Assembly: GCA_022783665.1 (NCBI GenBank)
Contig: JALFZJ010000030.1
Location: 1 to 48,740 of the forward strand
Reading direction: 5' to 3'
Source: Arcanobacterium sp.
GTDB lineage: Bacteria > Actinomycetota > Actinomycetes > Actinomycetales > Actinomycetaceae
DNA length: 48,740 nt
In this document: positions 17,519 through 27,701 of the stretch, piece after piece
Layout: each line of letters begins with the position of its first letter
Position numbering within the stretch: position 1 is the first letter of the stretch
Position numbers and translations under genes: made by a program
The notes under the pieces: model-generated
What the model was told of the DNA's origin: nothing
Seen by the model: only the letters and a program-made list of their open reading frames with translations
Databases searched by the model: none

Positions 17519-18359
17519 GCGCTATCAGCTCACGGGCAAGGCGTTTGTATGCCAGCGCTCCAGGATGTTGAGGTGCATACTCGGTGATTGGTAAGGCAGC
17601 AACCGTCGCATCAGGAAACTTGATCGTACGGGCAATCTGGGTGGTAAACACCTTATCGCCAAAGCGTTCATTGACTAAAGCGATCACTTCGCGCGCATGA
17701 ATGGTGCGAGTATCAACCATCGTCAATAAAACGCCATCGAGTTCGAGGCGCGGATTGAGCCGATCTTGCACGCGCTCGATTTGATCCATAAGGAGGGCTA
17801 CGCCACGCATGGCGAAAAACTCTGCCTCAAGGGGGATAATGACTCCATGTGCAGCTGTGAGTGCATTAACTGTGAGAAGGCCTAACGAGGGCTGGCAATC
17901 GATGATGATCACGTCATAGTAATCAACCACGGGCCGTAACACGCGAGCAAGGAGTTGCTCACGTGCCACTTCGTTAATGAGTTGAATCTCAGCTGCAGAA
18001 AGCTCGATATTGGCAGGCACAAGATCAAGGTTATCCACGCTCGTATGCTGGATAACGTCTTGAACATGTGGCTTCGCTGCGATCATTTCGTTGTAAATGG
18101 TTCGTTCGAGCGCCATGGCGTTGATTCCCAAGCCTGCCGATGCCGCGCCCTGCGGATCAAAATCTACGAGCAGAACTCGCCTACCGTAACCCGCAAGTGC
18201 AGCAGCAAGGTTGATGGAAGTCGTCGTCTTCCCTACTCCACCTTTTTGGTTACACATGGCGATGATCCGTGCTGGGCCATGATCAGTAACGTCGGGTGGG
18301 AGCGGGAAATCATCTCCGGCATCCATCTCTTTGAAAATATCAGTCTGTTCTGCACTCAC
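17502..18359 (-). CDS. ParA/Soj-family ATPase (orphan, scpAB-linked)
   Basis: The 285-residue P-loop ATPase carries the deviant Walker A CNQKGGVGKTTTS near residue 36, VDFDPQGAASAG, and the Walker B region IIIDCQPSLG. No parB lies nearby, so this is not the chromosomal parAB locus. It corresponds in position to Rv1708 of M. tuberculosis, the ParA-like protein encoded just before scpA. A role in chromosome or condensin positioning is inferred. It is 41 bases downstream of xerD. Confidence 0.92.
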   Translation of the reverse strand: MSAEQTDIFKEMDAGDDFPLPPDVTDHGPARIIAMCNQKGGVGKTTTSINLAAALAGYGRRVLLVDFDPQGAASAGLGINAMALERTIYNEMIAAKPHVQDVIQHTSVDNLDLVPANIELSAAEIQLINEVAREQLLARVLRPVVDYYDVIIIDCQPSLGLLTVNALTAAHGVIIPLEAEFFAMRGVALLMDQIERVQDRLNPRLELDGVLLTMVDTRTIHAREVIALVNERFGDKVFTTQIARTIKFPDATVAALPITEYAPQHPGALAYKRLARELIARGGSA

Positions 18360-18400
18360 TCTTCTAATTTACCCGATATCGGCCAGATCCTCATGCGCCT

Positions 18401-19354
18401 CTACTCATGCAAGGCTCGTGGGTGGGCACTAGCATAAACCTCCCGTATCGTTTGCTGCGATACTTTTGTATAGATCTGCGTAGTCGTCACCGATGAATGC
18501 CCGAGCAACTCCTGCACAATGCGGATATCGGCTCCGCCTTGGAGAAGGTGCGTGGCAAATGAGTGGCGAAACGTGTGCGGGGTGATATGGGCAAGCCCTG
18601 CACGTTTGGCGATCGTCTGTATCGCCTCCCATGCTGACTGGCGCGACATCGCCTTCCCGCGAGTATTGAGGAATAGCGCGGGCGTGCCATCCCCCTTCGC
18701 ACTAAGGGCTGGACGCCCACGCACGAGGTACGCGTCAATCGCTTGGAGCGCGTAGGAGCCAAGTGGCACAATCCTTTCCTTACTCCCCTTCCCCAGGAGC
18801 CGCAGCAAGCCGACGTCACCGTCAACGTCGTCAACGCTCAAACTGACGGCTTCAGAGATGCGGGCTCCTGTACCGTAGAGTACCTCAAGCAACGCGCGGT
18901 CTCGTAATGCTATTGGCGTATCCCCAAAAGACGCAGCCTCAATAAGTGTTTGCATCTGTTCAACGGTGATTGCCTTAGGAAGGCGCGTGCCGATCTTCGG
19001 CGGGCGCACATCCTGAGCTGGATTGCGTTCGATGACTCCTTCCGAGGTGAGAAAGTCAAAGAATGAACGGACGGCGGTTACCATCCGTGCGACAGACGCC
19101 GACGCTAGAGGCTTTCCGCCTTGCCCGGGCAAGCTGTGGAGATAGTCTACGAAGCTTGCAACGTCTTCTTCTGTAACGTCGCCGATACGACGGATGCCTC
19201 GATTGCTCAGGTGCTCCAAGAAGTGTGTTAGATCCCGCGTATACGACGCAATCGTATTAGCCGAGAGGGATCGCTCAATGCTGAGGTATGCCAGATACAT
19301 CTCGATCTTGGCGCGTAGCGATTGGGGATAATCTGCCAGCTTCATATTGCTCAC
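18401..19354 (-). CDS. xerD: Tyrosine recombinase XerD
   Basis: XerD, with XerC, resolves chromosome dimers at dif. The product has an N-terminal SAM-like domain (LAYLSIERSLSANTIASY) and a C-terminal catalytic domain with the full set of active-site residues: Arg in GTGARISE, Lys in GKGSKER, HTFRH, LGH and the nucleophile Tyr in QIYTKV. The open frame begins nine codons upstream at an ATG. A GGAGGA ribosome site inside that stretch is correctly spaced (7 bases) for the GTG at 19354, so I set the start there (317 residues). It lies just upstream of parA, as in related genomes, and is not associated with any mobile element here. Confidence 0.92.
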   Translation of the reverse strand: MSNMKLADYPQSLRAKIEMYLAYLSIERSLSANTIASYTRDLTHFLEHLSNRGIRRIGDVTEEDVASFVDYLHSLPGQGGKPLASASVARMVTAVRSFFDFLTSEGVIERNPAQDVRPPKIGTRLPKAITVEQMQTLIEAASFGDTPIALRDRALLEVLYGTGARISEAVSLSVDDVDGDVGLLRLLGKGSKERIVPLGSYALQAIDAYLVRGRPALSAKGDGTPALFLNTRGKAMSRQSAWEAIQTIAKRAGLAHITPHTFRHSFATHLLQGGADIRIVQELLGHSSVTTTQIYTKVSQQTIREVYASAHPRALHE

Positions 19355-19463
19355 ACATCTTCCTCCGTTCGCGGTTTCCACAGCCTCAAGCTATGAAACA
19401 GTATACGCTTAGGAGAGGTGTGAGTTTGCAGTGCGAAGCGCGTTTCAATGCCGTTTGTATCGC

Positions 19464-19469
19464 TATAAT
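19464..19469 (+). promoter_or_regulatory. Consensus -10 box upstream of tkt
   Basis: TATAAT matches the consensus perfectly and lies about 96 bases upstream of the tkt ATG. No strong -35 box is visible at the right distance. If used, the transcript would start near 19476, just before the inverted repeat. Confidence 0.5.
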
Positions 19470-19477
19470 GAGCGAAA

Positions 19478-19517
19478 GGTGTTGAGACTGTGCTGACGTG
19501 CGGGGCCTCTCAACACC
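19478..19517. other. Perfect 10-base inverted repeat in the tkt leader
   Basis: GGTGTTGAGA (19478-19487) is mirrored by TCTCAACACC (19508-19517) across a 20-base loop. It lies between the TATAAT box and the tkt ribosome site, so it would form at the extreme 5' end of the mRNA. It could stabilise the transcript, attenuate it or bind a regulator. Confidence 0.6.
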
Positions 19518-19565
19518 GCGACCAGATCGCAGTAGTTATTTCGATATACGGGGGAAAGTAATTTG

Positions 19566-21659
19566 ATGGATTCTGTGCAATGGAATGATCAGGATCAGCT
19601 CGCGGTAGATACCACGCGCGCTCTGGCTGCTGACGCTGTGCAACGTGCCGGCAATGGCCATCCTGGCACTGCGATCTCGCTGGCGCCACTGGCATATTTG
19701 TTGTTCCAAAAGGTTATGCATAGCGATCCTAGCGACCCGCAATGGCTTGGGCGCGACCGCTTCGTGCTCTCTGCCGGGCATTCCTCACTCACCTTATACA
19801 ATCAGCTGTTCCTTGGCGGCTTTGGGCTTGAGCTTGACGATTTGAAGAGCCTACGCTCATGGGGATCGAAGACTCCTGGCCACCCAGAATACGGCCACAC
19901 CCAAGGAGTAGAAATGACGACGGGGCCGCTCGGCCAAGGGCTCGCCTCGGCTGTAGGTATGGCAATGGCTGCTCGCCGCGAGCACGGTATCCTCGATCCT
20001 GATACTCCGCTGGGCGAATCAGTGTTTGACCATTTCGTGTACGTGATTTCTGGTGAAGGCTGCCTTGAGGAAGGTATCACTTCCGAAGCGTCGTCGCTTG
20101 CTGGCACCCAGAAGCTTGGCAATCTCATTCTTTTCTACGATGAGAACCAAATAACAATCGAAGATAACACGTCAATTGCATTTACTGAAGACGTCCTTGC
20201 ACGCTACGAAGCCTACGGTTGGCATACGCAAGAAGTTTCGTGGCGCCCTAGTGACGGTGGAACCTACAACGAGGACATCAATGCGCTCTACGATGCAATA
20301 CTTCAAGCGCAAGCTGTGGTAGACAAACCGTCGATTATTAAGCTCAACACTTTGATTGCGTGGCCAGCACCCCATGTGCAAAACACAGCTAATGCTCACG
20401 GAAATGCTCTCGGCGAAGAAGAAGTCCGCGGCCTCAAACAAGCACTGGGGCTTAATCCTGATGCGCATTTTGACGTCAGCGATGAGCTACTAGCGTACAC
20501 CCGTGAATCACTCGCTGGCCGTGCGCATGAGATTCGTGCCGAATGGGATGCCCGCTTCGCCGCGTGGCGCGATAATAATCCTGAGAAATCCGAGCTTCTC
20601 GATCGCCTCGTTGATCGCGAACTCCCAGAAGGATGGGAAAGTGAACTCCCCTCATTCGATTCTGGTACGTCTGTGTCTACGCGGTCTGCATCAGGGACAG
20701 TGCTTTCTGCTGTGAAGGATGTGCTTCCGGAATTGTGGGGAGGCTCGGCTGATCTTGCCGGGTCGAATAACACCACCATGACGGGTGAGCCCTCGTTTTT
20801 GCCTGAAGAGCGTTCATCGAAGATGTTCCCAGGCAACCAATTTGGGCGTACGCTGCATTTCGGTGTGCGTGAACACGCTATGGGCGCGATCCTCAATGGC
20901 ATCACGCTGTCTGGCCTCACGCGGCCCTATGGCGGCACCTTCTTCGTCTTTGCTGACTACATGCGCCCTGCGGTGCGCCTTGCATCACTTATGGAAATAC
21001 CGTCCATATTCGTGTGGACGCACGATTCGATTGGCGTTGGCGAGGACGGCCCAACTCACCAGCCCATCGAACATCTGTGGGCATATCGTGCCATTCCCGG
21101 CTTGAGCATCGTTCGTCCAGCAGACGCAAATGAAACGGTGTATGCATGGCGGTGTGCACTTGAACGCGTTGATGGGCCGACGGGCCTTGTACTGACGCGC
21201 CAGAACCTACCAGTGATCGATCGATCAGGTGGTGATGCTGATGAGGGCTACGCTGATGCATCTCAGACGTTGCGTGGGGCATACGTGCTTGCCGACGGTA
21301 GCGACGTCATCATTATTGCCACGGGATCAGAGGTAAGTATTGCCCTTGACGCACGTCAGATACTTGCGAATGAGGGCATCTCAGCGCGAGTTGTGTCGGC
21401 GCCTTGCCTCGAATGGTTTGATGAGCAAAGCGATGAATATCGCGAATCAGTGCTCCCCCACACTATTCATGCACGCGTATCGGTAGAAGCAGGTACAACC
21501 TTTGGATGGTCTCGCTATATCGGTGATGCTGGGCGTGCAGTTGGCATCGATCACTTTGGCGCCTCAGCTCCCGGCGCTGAGCTATTCGAACGATTTGGTA
21601 TCACTGCAGAGGTTGTTGCCCAGGCTGCGCACGAGTCTTTAGAATCTGTGCGCGGATAG
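19566..21659 (+). CDS. tkt: Transketolase
   Basis: Transketolase uses thiamine diphosphate to move two-carbon units in the pentose phosphate pathway. The 697-residue product shows GNGHPGTAISLAPL at the N-terminus, the TPP-binding GEGCLEEG...DENQITI segment, and the pyrimidine-binding domain with FVFADYMRPAVRLASL and HDSIGVGEDGPTHQP. A TTG in frame directly precedes the ATG. The GGGGGAAAG ribosome site fits the ATG at 19566 better. It stands alone on the plus strand; no transaldolase gene follows. A 14-base-pair hairpin closes the transcript six bases after the stop. Confidence 0.97.
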   Translation: MDSVQWNDQDQLAVDTTRALAADAVQRAGNGHPGTAISLAPLAYLLFQKVMHSDPSDPQWLGRDRFVLSAGHSSLTLYNQLFLGGFGLELDDLKSLRSWGSKTPGHPEYGHTQGVEMTTGPLGQGLASAVGMAMAARREHGILDPDTPLGESVFDHFVYVISGEGCLEEGITSEASSLAGTQKLGNLILFYDENQITIEDNTSIAFTEDVLARYEAYGWHTQEVSWRPSDGGTYNEDINALYDAILQAQAVVDKPSIIKLNTLIAWPAPHVQNTANAHGNALGEEEVRGLKQALGLNPDAHFDVSDELLAYTRESLAGRAHEIRAEWDARFAAWRDNNPEKSELLDRLVDRELPEGWESELPSFDSGTSVSTRSASGTVLSAVKDVLPELWGGSADLAGSNNTTMTGEPSFLPEERSSKMFPGNQFGRTLHFGVREHAMGAILNGITLSGLTRPYGGTFFVFADYMRPAVRLASLMEIPSIFVWTHDSIGVGEDGPTHQPIEHLWAYRAIPGLSIVRPADANETVYAWRCALERVDGPTGLVLTRQNLPVIDRSGGDADEGYADASQTLRGAYVLADGSDVIIIATGSEVSIALDARQILANEGISARVVSAPCLEWFDEQSDEYRESVLPHTIHARVSVEAGTTFGWSRYIGDAGRAVGIDHFGASAPGAELFERFGITAEVVAQAAHESLESVRG

Positions 21660-21664
21660 ATCCA

Positions 21665-21710
21665 CGCCCGCCGTGGCGCATTGCGTAGAGTGTATCCGCC
21701 ACGGCGGGCG
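21665..21710 (+). terminator. Terminator-like hairpin after tkt
   Basis: A perfect 14-base stem (CGCCCGCCGTGGCG and its complement) closes an 18-base loop six bases after the tkt stop. No U tract follows, as is common for actinobacterial terminators. Confidence 0.65.
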
Positions 21711-21764
21711 CCGGGTTACGGCCAGCATAGCCAGCCACGATCGCACCTATGCCTAAGACGCATG

Positions 21765-21799
21765 AGGGGTGAAAGGCGAATAATTCGCCTTTCACCCCT
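21765..21799. terminator. Perfect 17-base inverted repeat between tkt and secG
   Basis: Arms of 17 bases starting AGGGGTGAAAGGCG are mirrored exactly around a single central base, giving a very stable hairpin on either strand. It lies between convergent tkt and secG and is probably a bidirectional terminator. The rest of 21711-21989 holds no gene I can support, only a weaker hairpin near 21929-21954 that could end the secG transcript. Confidence 0.7.
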
Positions 21800-21989
21800 A
21801 TATTCATGCTTCCCGCACATCGTTTGCGGTTATCGCGTTATATTGCCGTCATGCATCTATATCTCGCGCATATACATCTCGCATTAATGCAGCTTTGGTG
21901 CTTCCAGCTCACCACCTGGCTGGGGTGATGCTGTGCCATTACTGGCAGCATCTCATCCCGAAGAGCCTCATTGATCTGCTGAGATCCGT

Positions 21990-22232
21990 TCACTGGAACT
22001 TGACGATCAGACCAATCAACACCACCACAACAAACCAGACAAGGGCTACGCCCACAGTGATACGGTTCAGGTTTCGTTCCGCAACACCAGAAGAGCGCAT
22101 CGATGTGGAGATACCGCCGCCAAACATATCGGAGATACCGCCGCCCTTGCCCTTGTGAAGAAGGATCGAAATCACTAACAGCAAACTCGTAATGACGAGA
22201 AGTACAGAGCAAATAATCAAAAGAGCATGCAC
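21990..22232 (-). CDS. secG: Protein translocase subunit SecG
   Basis: SecG is the small membrane subunit of the SecYEG channel. The 80-residue product has two hydrophobic helices (about residues 3-25 and 58-78) joined by the typical glycine-rich loop HKGKGGGISDMFGGG. The start is GTG. The nearest AAAGGA ribosome site is about 12 bases away, longer than usual. The gene follows gap-pgk-tpiA, its standard actinobacterial neighbourhood, after an 88-base gap. Confidence 0.95.
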   Translation of the reverse strand: MHALLIICSVLLVITSLLLVISILLHKGKGGGISDMFGGGISTSMRSSGVAERNLNRITVGVALVWFVVVVLIGLIVKFQ

Positions 22233-22320
22233 GTTAAATCATTGTCCTTTGTTGCTAATGGCAGAAAAATACAACGCAATCTTAACTGAGATTAGTGATG
22301 GCATCAAAGCCGCATAAGAT

Positions 22321-23100
22321 TCATGCTTGCTGGTAGGTCACAATCTTAGCGAACTCGTCAGCCTTCAGCGATGCGCCACCCACGAGTGCACCGTCAACAT
22401 CTGGCTGAGCCATAATCTCTACGACGTTTGACGACTTCACTGATCCGCCATACTGAATACGCACGGCTTGAGCAGTGGCCTCATCGAACATATCTGCCAC
22501 TTTGGCTCGAATGGCGGAGCACACCTCCTGAGCGTTTTCCGGAGTTGCCACTTCACCAGTGCCGATTGCCCAGATTGGCTCATAAGCGATTACTGAACGT
22601 GCCACTTCCTCTGCTGAGAGCTGAGCAAGCATATCGTTGATCTGGCCAACCACGTATTCCACATGCGTGCCTTCTTTACGAATCTCGAGAGCTTCACCGC
22701 AACACATAATTGGAATAATGCCCGCATCAAGAGCCTTCTTGGCCTTCTGCCCTACGAGCTTGTTGGTTTCACCGTGGTATTCGCGGCGTTCAGAGTGGCC
22801 GACCACAACATAAGTGCATCCGAGTTTCGTGAGCATCGCCGTGGAGATTTCTCCCGTATATGCGCCATTATCGTGAATCGATACATCCTGTGCACCGTAC
22901 ACGATGTCTAGCTCGTCAGATTCCACAAGATTTTGAACTGAACGAATATCGGTGAACGGCGGAATCACTGCAACTTCAACTGTGGAGAAGTCATGCTTGA
23001 GATCTTTGAGCGTCCATGCGAGCTTCTGCAAAAGTGCGGTTGCTTCAAGATGATCCATATTCATCTTCCAGTTGCCCGCCATAAGTGGTGTACGTGCCAC
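22321..23100 (-). CDS. tpiA: Triosephosphate isomerase
   Basis: TpiA interconverts dihydroxyacetone phosphate and glyceraldehyde 3-phosphate. The 259-residue product shows the substrate site MAGNWKMN, the catalytic histidine in VVGHSERR, the catalytic glutamate in [10 protein letters not shown] and the phosphate-binding GGSVKSSN motif. It starts at a GTG two bases after the pgk stop, with a GGAGGA ribosome site overlapping the end of pgk. Confidence 0.98.
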   Translation of the reverse strand: MARTPLMAGNWKMNMDHLEATALLQKLAWTLKDLKHDFSTVEVAVIPPFTDIRSVQNLVESDELDIVYGAQDVSIHDNGAYTGEISTAMLTKLGCTYVVVGHSERREYHGETNKLVGQKAKKALDAGIIPIMCCGEALEIRKEGTHVEYVVGQINDMLAQLSAEEVARSVIAYEPIWAIGTGEVATPENAQEVCSAIRAKVADMFDEATAQAVRIQYGGSVKSSNVVEIMAQPDVDGALVGGASLKADEFAKIVTYQQA

Positions 23101-23102
23101 GA

Positions 23103-24296
23103 TTAATCCTCCAATACCTTAATGCCTGGGAGTTCTTTACCTTCAAGGAATTCAAGCGAAGCGCCACCACCAGTTGAGATGTGGTTGAATTTCGATTCAT
23201 CAAAACCAAGGTTACGAACAGCAGCGGCAGAATCGCCACCACCCACGATCGTAAAGCCTTCGGCATCCTGTAATGCTTGAGCTACCGCACGAGTTCCCTT
23301 TGAGAAAGCATCGAATTCGAATACGCCCAGCGGGCCGTTCCATGCGATCGTCTTCGAGTTTGCGATAATCTCGGCATACTTCTTGGCCGTTTCGGGGCCG
23401 ACGTCGAGACCCATCTGATCCGATGGCATGTCGTCTACCGCAAACACGCTTGGAGTGGCATCCTTGTTGAATTCAGGAGCAGCCACAGTATCTACAGGAA
23501 GAACAAGCTGTACGCCGCGCTCCTCGGCTTTATCCATATAGCCTTTGACGGCGTCGATCTGGTCTTCTTCGAGTAGTGATGTGCCTACTTCATAGCCTTT
23601 TGCCTTGAGGAACGTGTATGCCATACCGCCACCGATAAGAAGGTTATCGGCTTTTTCAAGCAGATTGCCGATAACGCCCAGCTTATCGGATACCTTTGAG
23701 CCGCCAAGAATAACGGTGTAAGGGCGCTGTGGATCAGCCGTGGCTTTCGACAGTGAATCAATTTCCTTGAATACAAGCTCGCCTGCAGCCGACGGCAGCT
23801 CGCGAGCAATATCGTAGACCGATGCCTGCTTGCGATGTACGACGCCGAAACCGTCAGATACAAATGCGTCCGCAAGTGATGCATACTCTTTTGCGAGTTC
23901 TTCGCGCTCGGAGTCTACCTTCGAGGTCTCGCGCGGATCGAACCGGACGTTTTCGAGAAGAATGATCTCACCGTCGCCCAAGGCCTCAGCCAGTTCGTGG
24001 GCACTTTCGCCTACGACGTCGCCAGCAAGTTTCACATCCTTACCGATGAGCTCGCCTAAACGCTTGGCAACAGGAGCGAGCGAAAACTCTGGTTTCACTT
24101 CACCTTTAGGGCGGCCAAGATGGGCAGCTACGATCACGCGTGCGCCGGCGTCCAACAGACGCGTCAAAGTTGGAAGTGCGGCGCGGATACGGCCGTCGTC
24201 GGTGATGTTCTTATCGTCGTCGAGCGGCACGTTGAAATCCGATCGAACAAATACTTTCTTGCCCGCCAAATCGCCGAGCGAATCGATAGTCCTCAT
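23103..24296 (-). CDS. pgk: Phosphoglycerate kinase
   Basis: Pgk makes ATP from 1,3-bisphosphoglycerate. The product shows [12 protein letters not shown] at the N-terminus, the basic-patch segment LGRPKGE, the hinge and nucleotide-site motif [11 protein letters not shown], and the C-terminal GGGDSAAAV. The open frame begins five codons upstream. The ATG at 24296 has a GAAGGG ribosome site and matches the conserved start, giving 397 residues. It lies between gap and tpiA in the usual glycolytic order. Confidence 0.97.
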   Translation of the reverse strand: MRTIDSLGDLAGKKVFVRSDFNVPLDDDKNITDDGRIRAALPTLTRLLDAGARVIVAAHLGRPKGEVKPEFSLAPVAKRLGELIGKDVKLAGDVVGESAHELAEALGDGEIILLENVRFDPRETSKVDSEREELAKEYASLADAFVSDGFGVVHRKQASVYDIARELPSAAGELVFKEIDSLSKATADPQRPYTVILGGSKVSDKLGVIGNLLEKADNLLIGGGMAYTFLKAKGYEVGTSLLEEDQIDAVKGYMDKAEERGVQLVLPVDTVAAPEFNKDATPSVFAVDDMPSDQMGLDVGPETAKKYAEIIANSKTIAWNGPLGVFEFDAFSKGTRAVAQALQDAEGFTIVGGGDSAAAVRNLGFDESKFNHISTGGGASLEFLEGKELPGIKVLED

Positions 24297-24360
24297 ATAG
24301 GTACCCTTCATTCGAGGTGCAGATTAATGATTGCTCATACACCAAGGTGTACAAGTCGCA

Positions 24361-24395
24361 AATGAGTGCCCGAGCAAAAGACTCGGGCACTCATT
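24361..24395 (-). terminator. Terminator or attenuator hairpin between gap and pgk
   Basis: A perfect 14-base stem (AATGAGTGCCCGAG and its complement) closes a 7-base loop 20 bases after the gap stop. On the minus strand it would end or attenuate the gap transcript, letting gap be expressed above pgk-tpiA-secG. It probably also marks a boundary for RNA processing. Confidence 0.75.
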
Positions 24396-24414
24396 CGTTT
24401 AATGATGCGTCATC

Positions 24415-25455
<1,041 letters not shown>

Positions 25456-25467
25456 TTACCAAATACC

Positions 25468-25489
25468 CACGAATATGTTTCTATTCGTG
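25468..25489. other. Inverted repeat in the gap leader
   Basis: CACGAATA is mirrored by TATTCGTG around a 6-base loop, about 50 bases before the gap start. It would lie in the 5' untranslated RNA or be a protein-binding site. Confidence 0.4.
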
Positions 25490-25514
25490 TTTCGCAAAAT
25501 GCCTAGCACACAGC

Positions 25515-25561
25515 GTATTTACGATGTAAATACAAAGAGTACTTACTGTGTATTTACGATG
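25515..25561. promoter_or_regulatory. Operator-like palindrome plus half-site upstream of gap
   Basis: GTATTTAC-GAT-GTAAATAC (25515-25533) is a perfect 8-base palindrome. The first 12 bases, GTATTTACGATG, recur exactly at 25550-25561, 35 bases away. The pair lies roughly 100-140 bases upstream of the gap start in an A+T-rich promoter region, consistent with binding of a dimeric regulator. The remainder of the 264-base gap between gap and whiA shows no gene. Confidence 0.5.
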
Positions 25562-25683
25562 CGCTCACTATTTCGCTCTGCATGCTAGTTTACCTAATTT
25601 GGCCTCAAAAGTGACGGGACTAATGGCTTGCTCACTTCAAATACGCTATGAGTGATATTCCGGTGCCGCTAAAGCGAGATCCC

Positions 25684-26658
25684 TCACCTCTGATGGGTGC
25701 GCACGGCGTCCATCGTATTGGGGATTCCGAGCTCGGCTGCTTTCTTATCTGCCATTGTGTTCAGACGCCGAAGCCTGCCCGCTACCGCATCCTTCGTGGC
25801 AGGAGGAGTAAGGCGCTCCCCTAACGCATTGAGCGAATCATCTGGATACTTCACTCGAAACTCGCCAGCCTCGCGAAGATTCGCCGGAACCTCGTTGCCG
25901 AGTATTTCAAACGCCCGCTGAACGCGAATCACTGCAACAACAGCGGCATCTGCACTGCGCCGCATATTAGCATCATCGAAATTGGCCAAACGATTCGATG
26001 CGCCGAACAATTCGCTCTCCCGGCGCATATTCTGCCACTGAACCAGCGATTCTTTAGCGCCAATCGTGCCCAGCAAACGGGCAATTCCCTCAGCTTCACG
26101 AATATCGACTCGGAAAGCGCCACGCGATTCGCGGGCTCGATAAGGCGCGTTCAAACGGCGAGCCAGGCCACCAATAGCATAGGCAGCTTCGAGCGAGGGG
26201 CACACTACCTCCAACGCGATATTGCGGCTGGGTTCGAGCAAAGAACCACGTGCCAGAAAAGCGCCGCGCCATGCGCTACCGGCATCTACCTTAGAGCCGC
26301 CAACGATTTGTGGTGGAAGCCCGCGTACAGGCCTCCCTTTGGGATCAAGCAAGCCGAGAAGGCGAGCGATCTTCTCACCATCGGTATTTACCTCAACAAG
26401 GTAGTGATTACTCGACCGAACTGTTGATTTCACAGGCGTTAGCGCTACTTCAATATGAAACAGCCTGCGCAGTATTTCCGCCAAATGATGCGCCGCCGCT
26501 GGATGGCCTAGTTCAGAGTGAAGACTCACTATGCCGGCATTGACTTGGATGCCGCCAGAGAACCGAATCATCGTGGCCGCCTCTGCTACAAGCGATGAGG
26601 CAGACGCCGGATACACGGAGGAGATTTCGTCTTTGACGAAAGCCGTTAAACTCCGCAC
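25684..26658 (-). CDS. whiA: WhiA, sporulation/cell-division regulator
   Basis: WhiA is a DNA-binding protein with a LAGLIDADG-homing-endonuclease-like fold joined to a helix-turn-helix; in Streptomyces it works with WhiB. The 324-residue product starts MRSLTAFVKDEIS, shows the LGSLL-type core (FLARGSLLEPSRNI) and a C-terminal helix-turn-helix (LGERLTPPATKDAVAGRLRR). The GTG start has a GAGGGAG ribosome site. It is the last gene of the uvrC-rapZ-yvcK-whiA run, the standard actinobacterial order. A non-sporulating role in division or metabolism is inferred. Confidence 0.96.
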   Translation of the reverse strand: MRSLTAFVKDEISSVYPASASSLVAEAATMIRFSGGIQVNAGIVSLHSELGHPAAAHHLAEILRRLFHIEVALTPVKSTVRSSNHYLVEVNTDGEKIARLLGLLDPKGRPVRGLPPQIVGGSKVDAGSAWRGAFLARGSLLEPSRNIALEVVCPSLEAAYAIGGLARRLNAPYRARESRGAFRVDIREAEGIARLLGTIGAKESLVQWQNMRRESELFGASNRLANFDDANMRRSADAAVVAVIRVQRAFEILGNEVPANLREAGEFRVKYPDDSLNALGERLTPPATKDAVAGRLRRLNTMADKKAAELGIPNTMDAVRTHQR

Positions 26659-26753
26659 AATAATCTCCCTCGGCCGTGTTGTCCGCTTAAGCTAACCCAT
26701 CCAGAATACAAGAATAGATCTGCCTGGCGAAAGTCGATCTGACCTTCACACAA

Positions 26754-27701
26754 TCACATACGTACAAACATTTCGCGAAATGCCCGTGCCAGATTCAATG
26801 CGTCATGAACGCCAGGTTTTTGGTCATCTGCCACGTTGCGCGCTAAGATCTCTGCTCCGCATACATGGGCAGCCTGCTGGAGTTCATGCCAATCGTCCAC
26901 ACTTTCGCCGTCTACTACAATAACGTCAAGCGCGAGATTGGGCGCGTGCTGCAAAAACGAATACACGTGATCGGCATGGCTCATCTGCTCAGTTTCGCCG
27001 TCAGGCGTGAGGTTGAGCACGAGTGCGCGCCGTGCGCGGGTCTCGCAGACAGCATCACGTAGGCGCGGCACGAGAAGATGCGGGATGACGGATGTATACC
27101 ATGAGCCAGGCCCAAAGATCACCCAGTCCGCCGCGTCGATCGCGGCAATTGCCTCGCTTTGAGCTGGAGGATCGATAGGATCAATGGCAAGCTCGAGAAT
27201 CTTTGCATGGGATTTCGCTACTGCCACTTGCCCAACCAGTGCTTGCGGAGCACCGTCATTACCTTCAACGAAGGCGCGAATAGTGATCGGCACCGCAGCC
27301 ATAGGAAGTACGCGCCCACGGATATTCAGTAATTTGCCGACCCAATCAAGCCCTACGACGGCGTCATCAAGTAAATCCCACAATCCGGTGATGAGCAGAT
27401 TGCCGAGGGCATGGCCATCGAGATCGCCCTCAGAATGGAAGCGATACTGAAGAACGTCGCGCCAGGTCTGCCCCCAATCGGAGTCATCGCACAGTGCAGA
27501 AAGAGCCATTCGTAGGTCACCAGGGGGCAAGATATCGTACTCTTTGCGCAGGCGCCCCGAGCTGCCGCCGTCATCCGCCACTGTGACGACGGCCGTAATA
27601 TTGCGCGTTAAAATCTTCAAGGCGCTCAATGTGGCATATAAACCGTGGCCTCCGCCAAGAGCCACCACATTCTTTCCTCGTGAACCGATCTCTACTGCCA
27701 C
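26754..27701 (-). CDS. YvcK-like gluconeogenesis/UDP-sugar-binding protein (CofD family)
   Basis: The 315-residue product opens with NVVALGGGHGLYATLSALK and carries VADDGGSSGRLR and PPGDLRMAL, the signatures of YvcK/CofD proteins. In Bacillus and Mycobacterium the family (YvcK, CuvA) links carbon source to cell-wall synthesis. It is thought to bind UDP-sugars rather than catalyse a reaction. Its GTG start shares one base with the rapZ stop (TAGTG), so the two are co-translated. whiA lies 95 bases downstream. Confidence 0.93.
   Translation of the reverse strand: MAVEIGSRGKNVVALGGGHGLYATLSALKILTRNITAVVTVADDGGSSGRLRKEYDILPPGDLRMALSALCDDSDWGQTWRDVLQYRFHSEGDLDGHALGNLLITGLWDLLDDAVVGLDWVGKLLNIRGRVLPMAAVPITIRAFVEGNDGAPQALVGQVAVAKSHAKILELAIDPIDPPAQSEAIAAIDAADWVIFGPGSWYTSVIPHLLVPRLRDAVCETRARRALVLNLTPDGETEQMSHADHVYSFLQHAPNLALDVIVVDGESVDDWHELQQAAHVCGAEILARNVADDQKPGVHDALNLARAFREMFVRM

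Noticed and set aside
18401-19354. Tyrosine recombinase as a sign of an integrated element
   Set aside because: All features are those of the housekeeping XerD, and the neighbours parA-scpA-scpB are the usual chromosomal ones.
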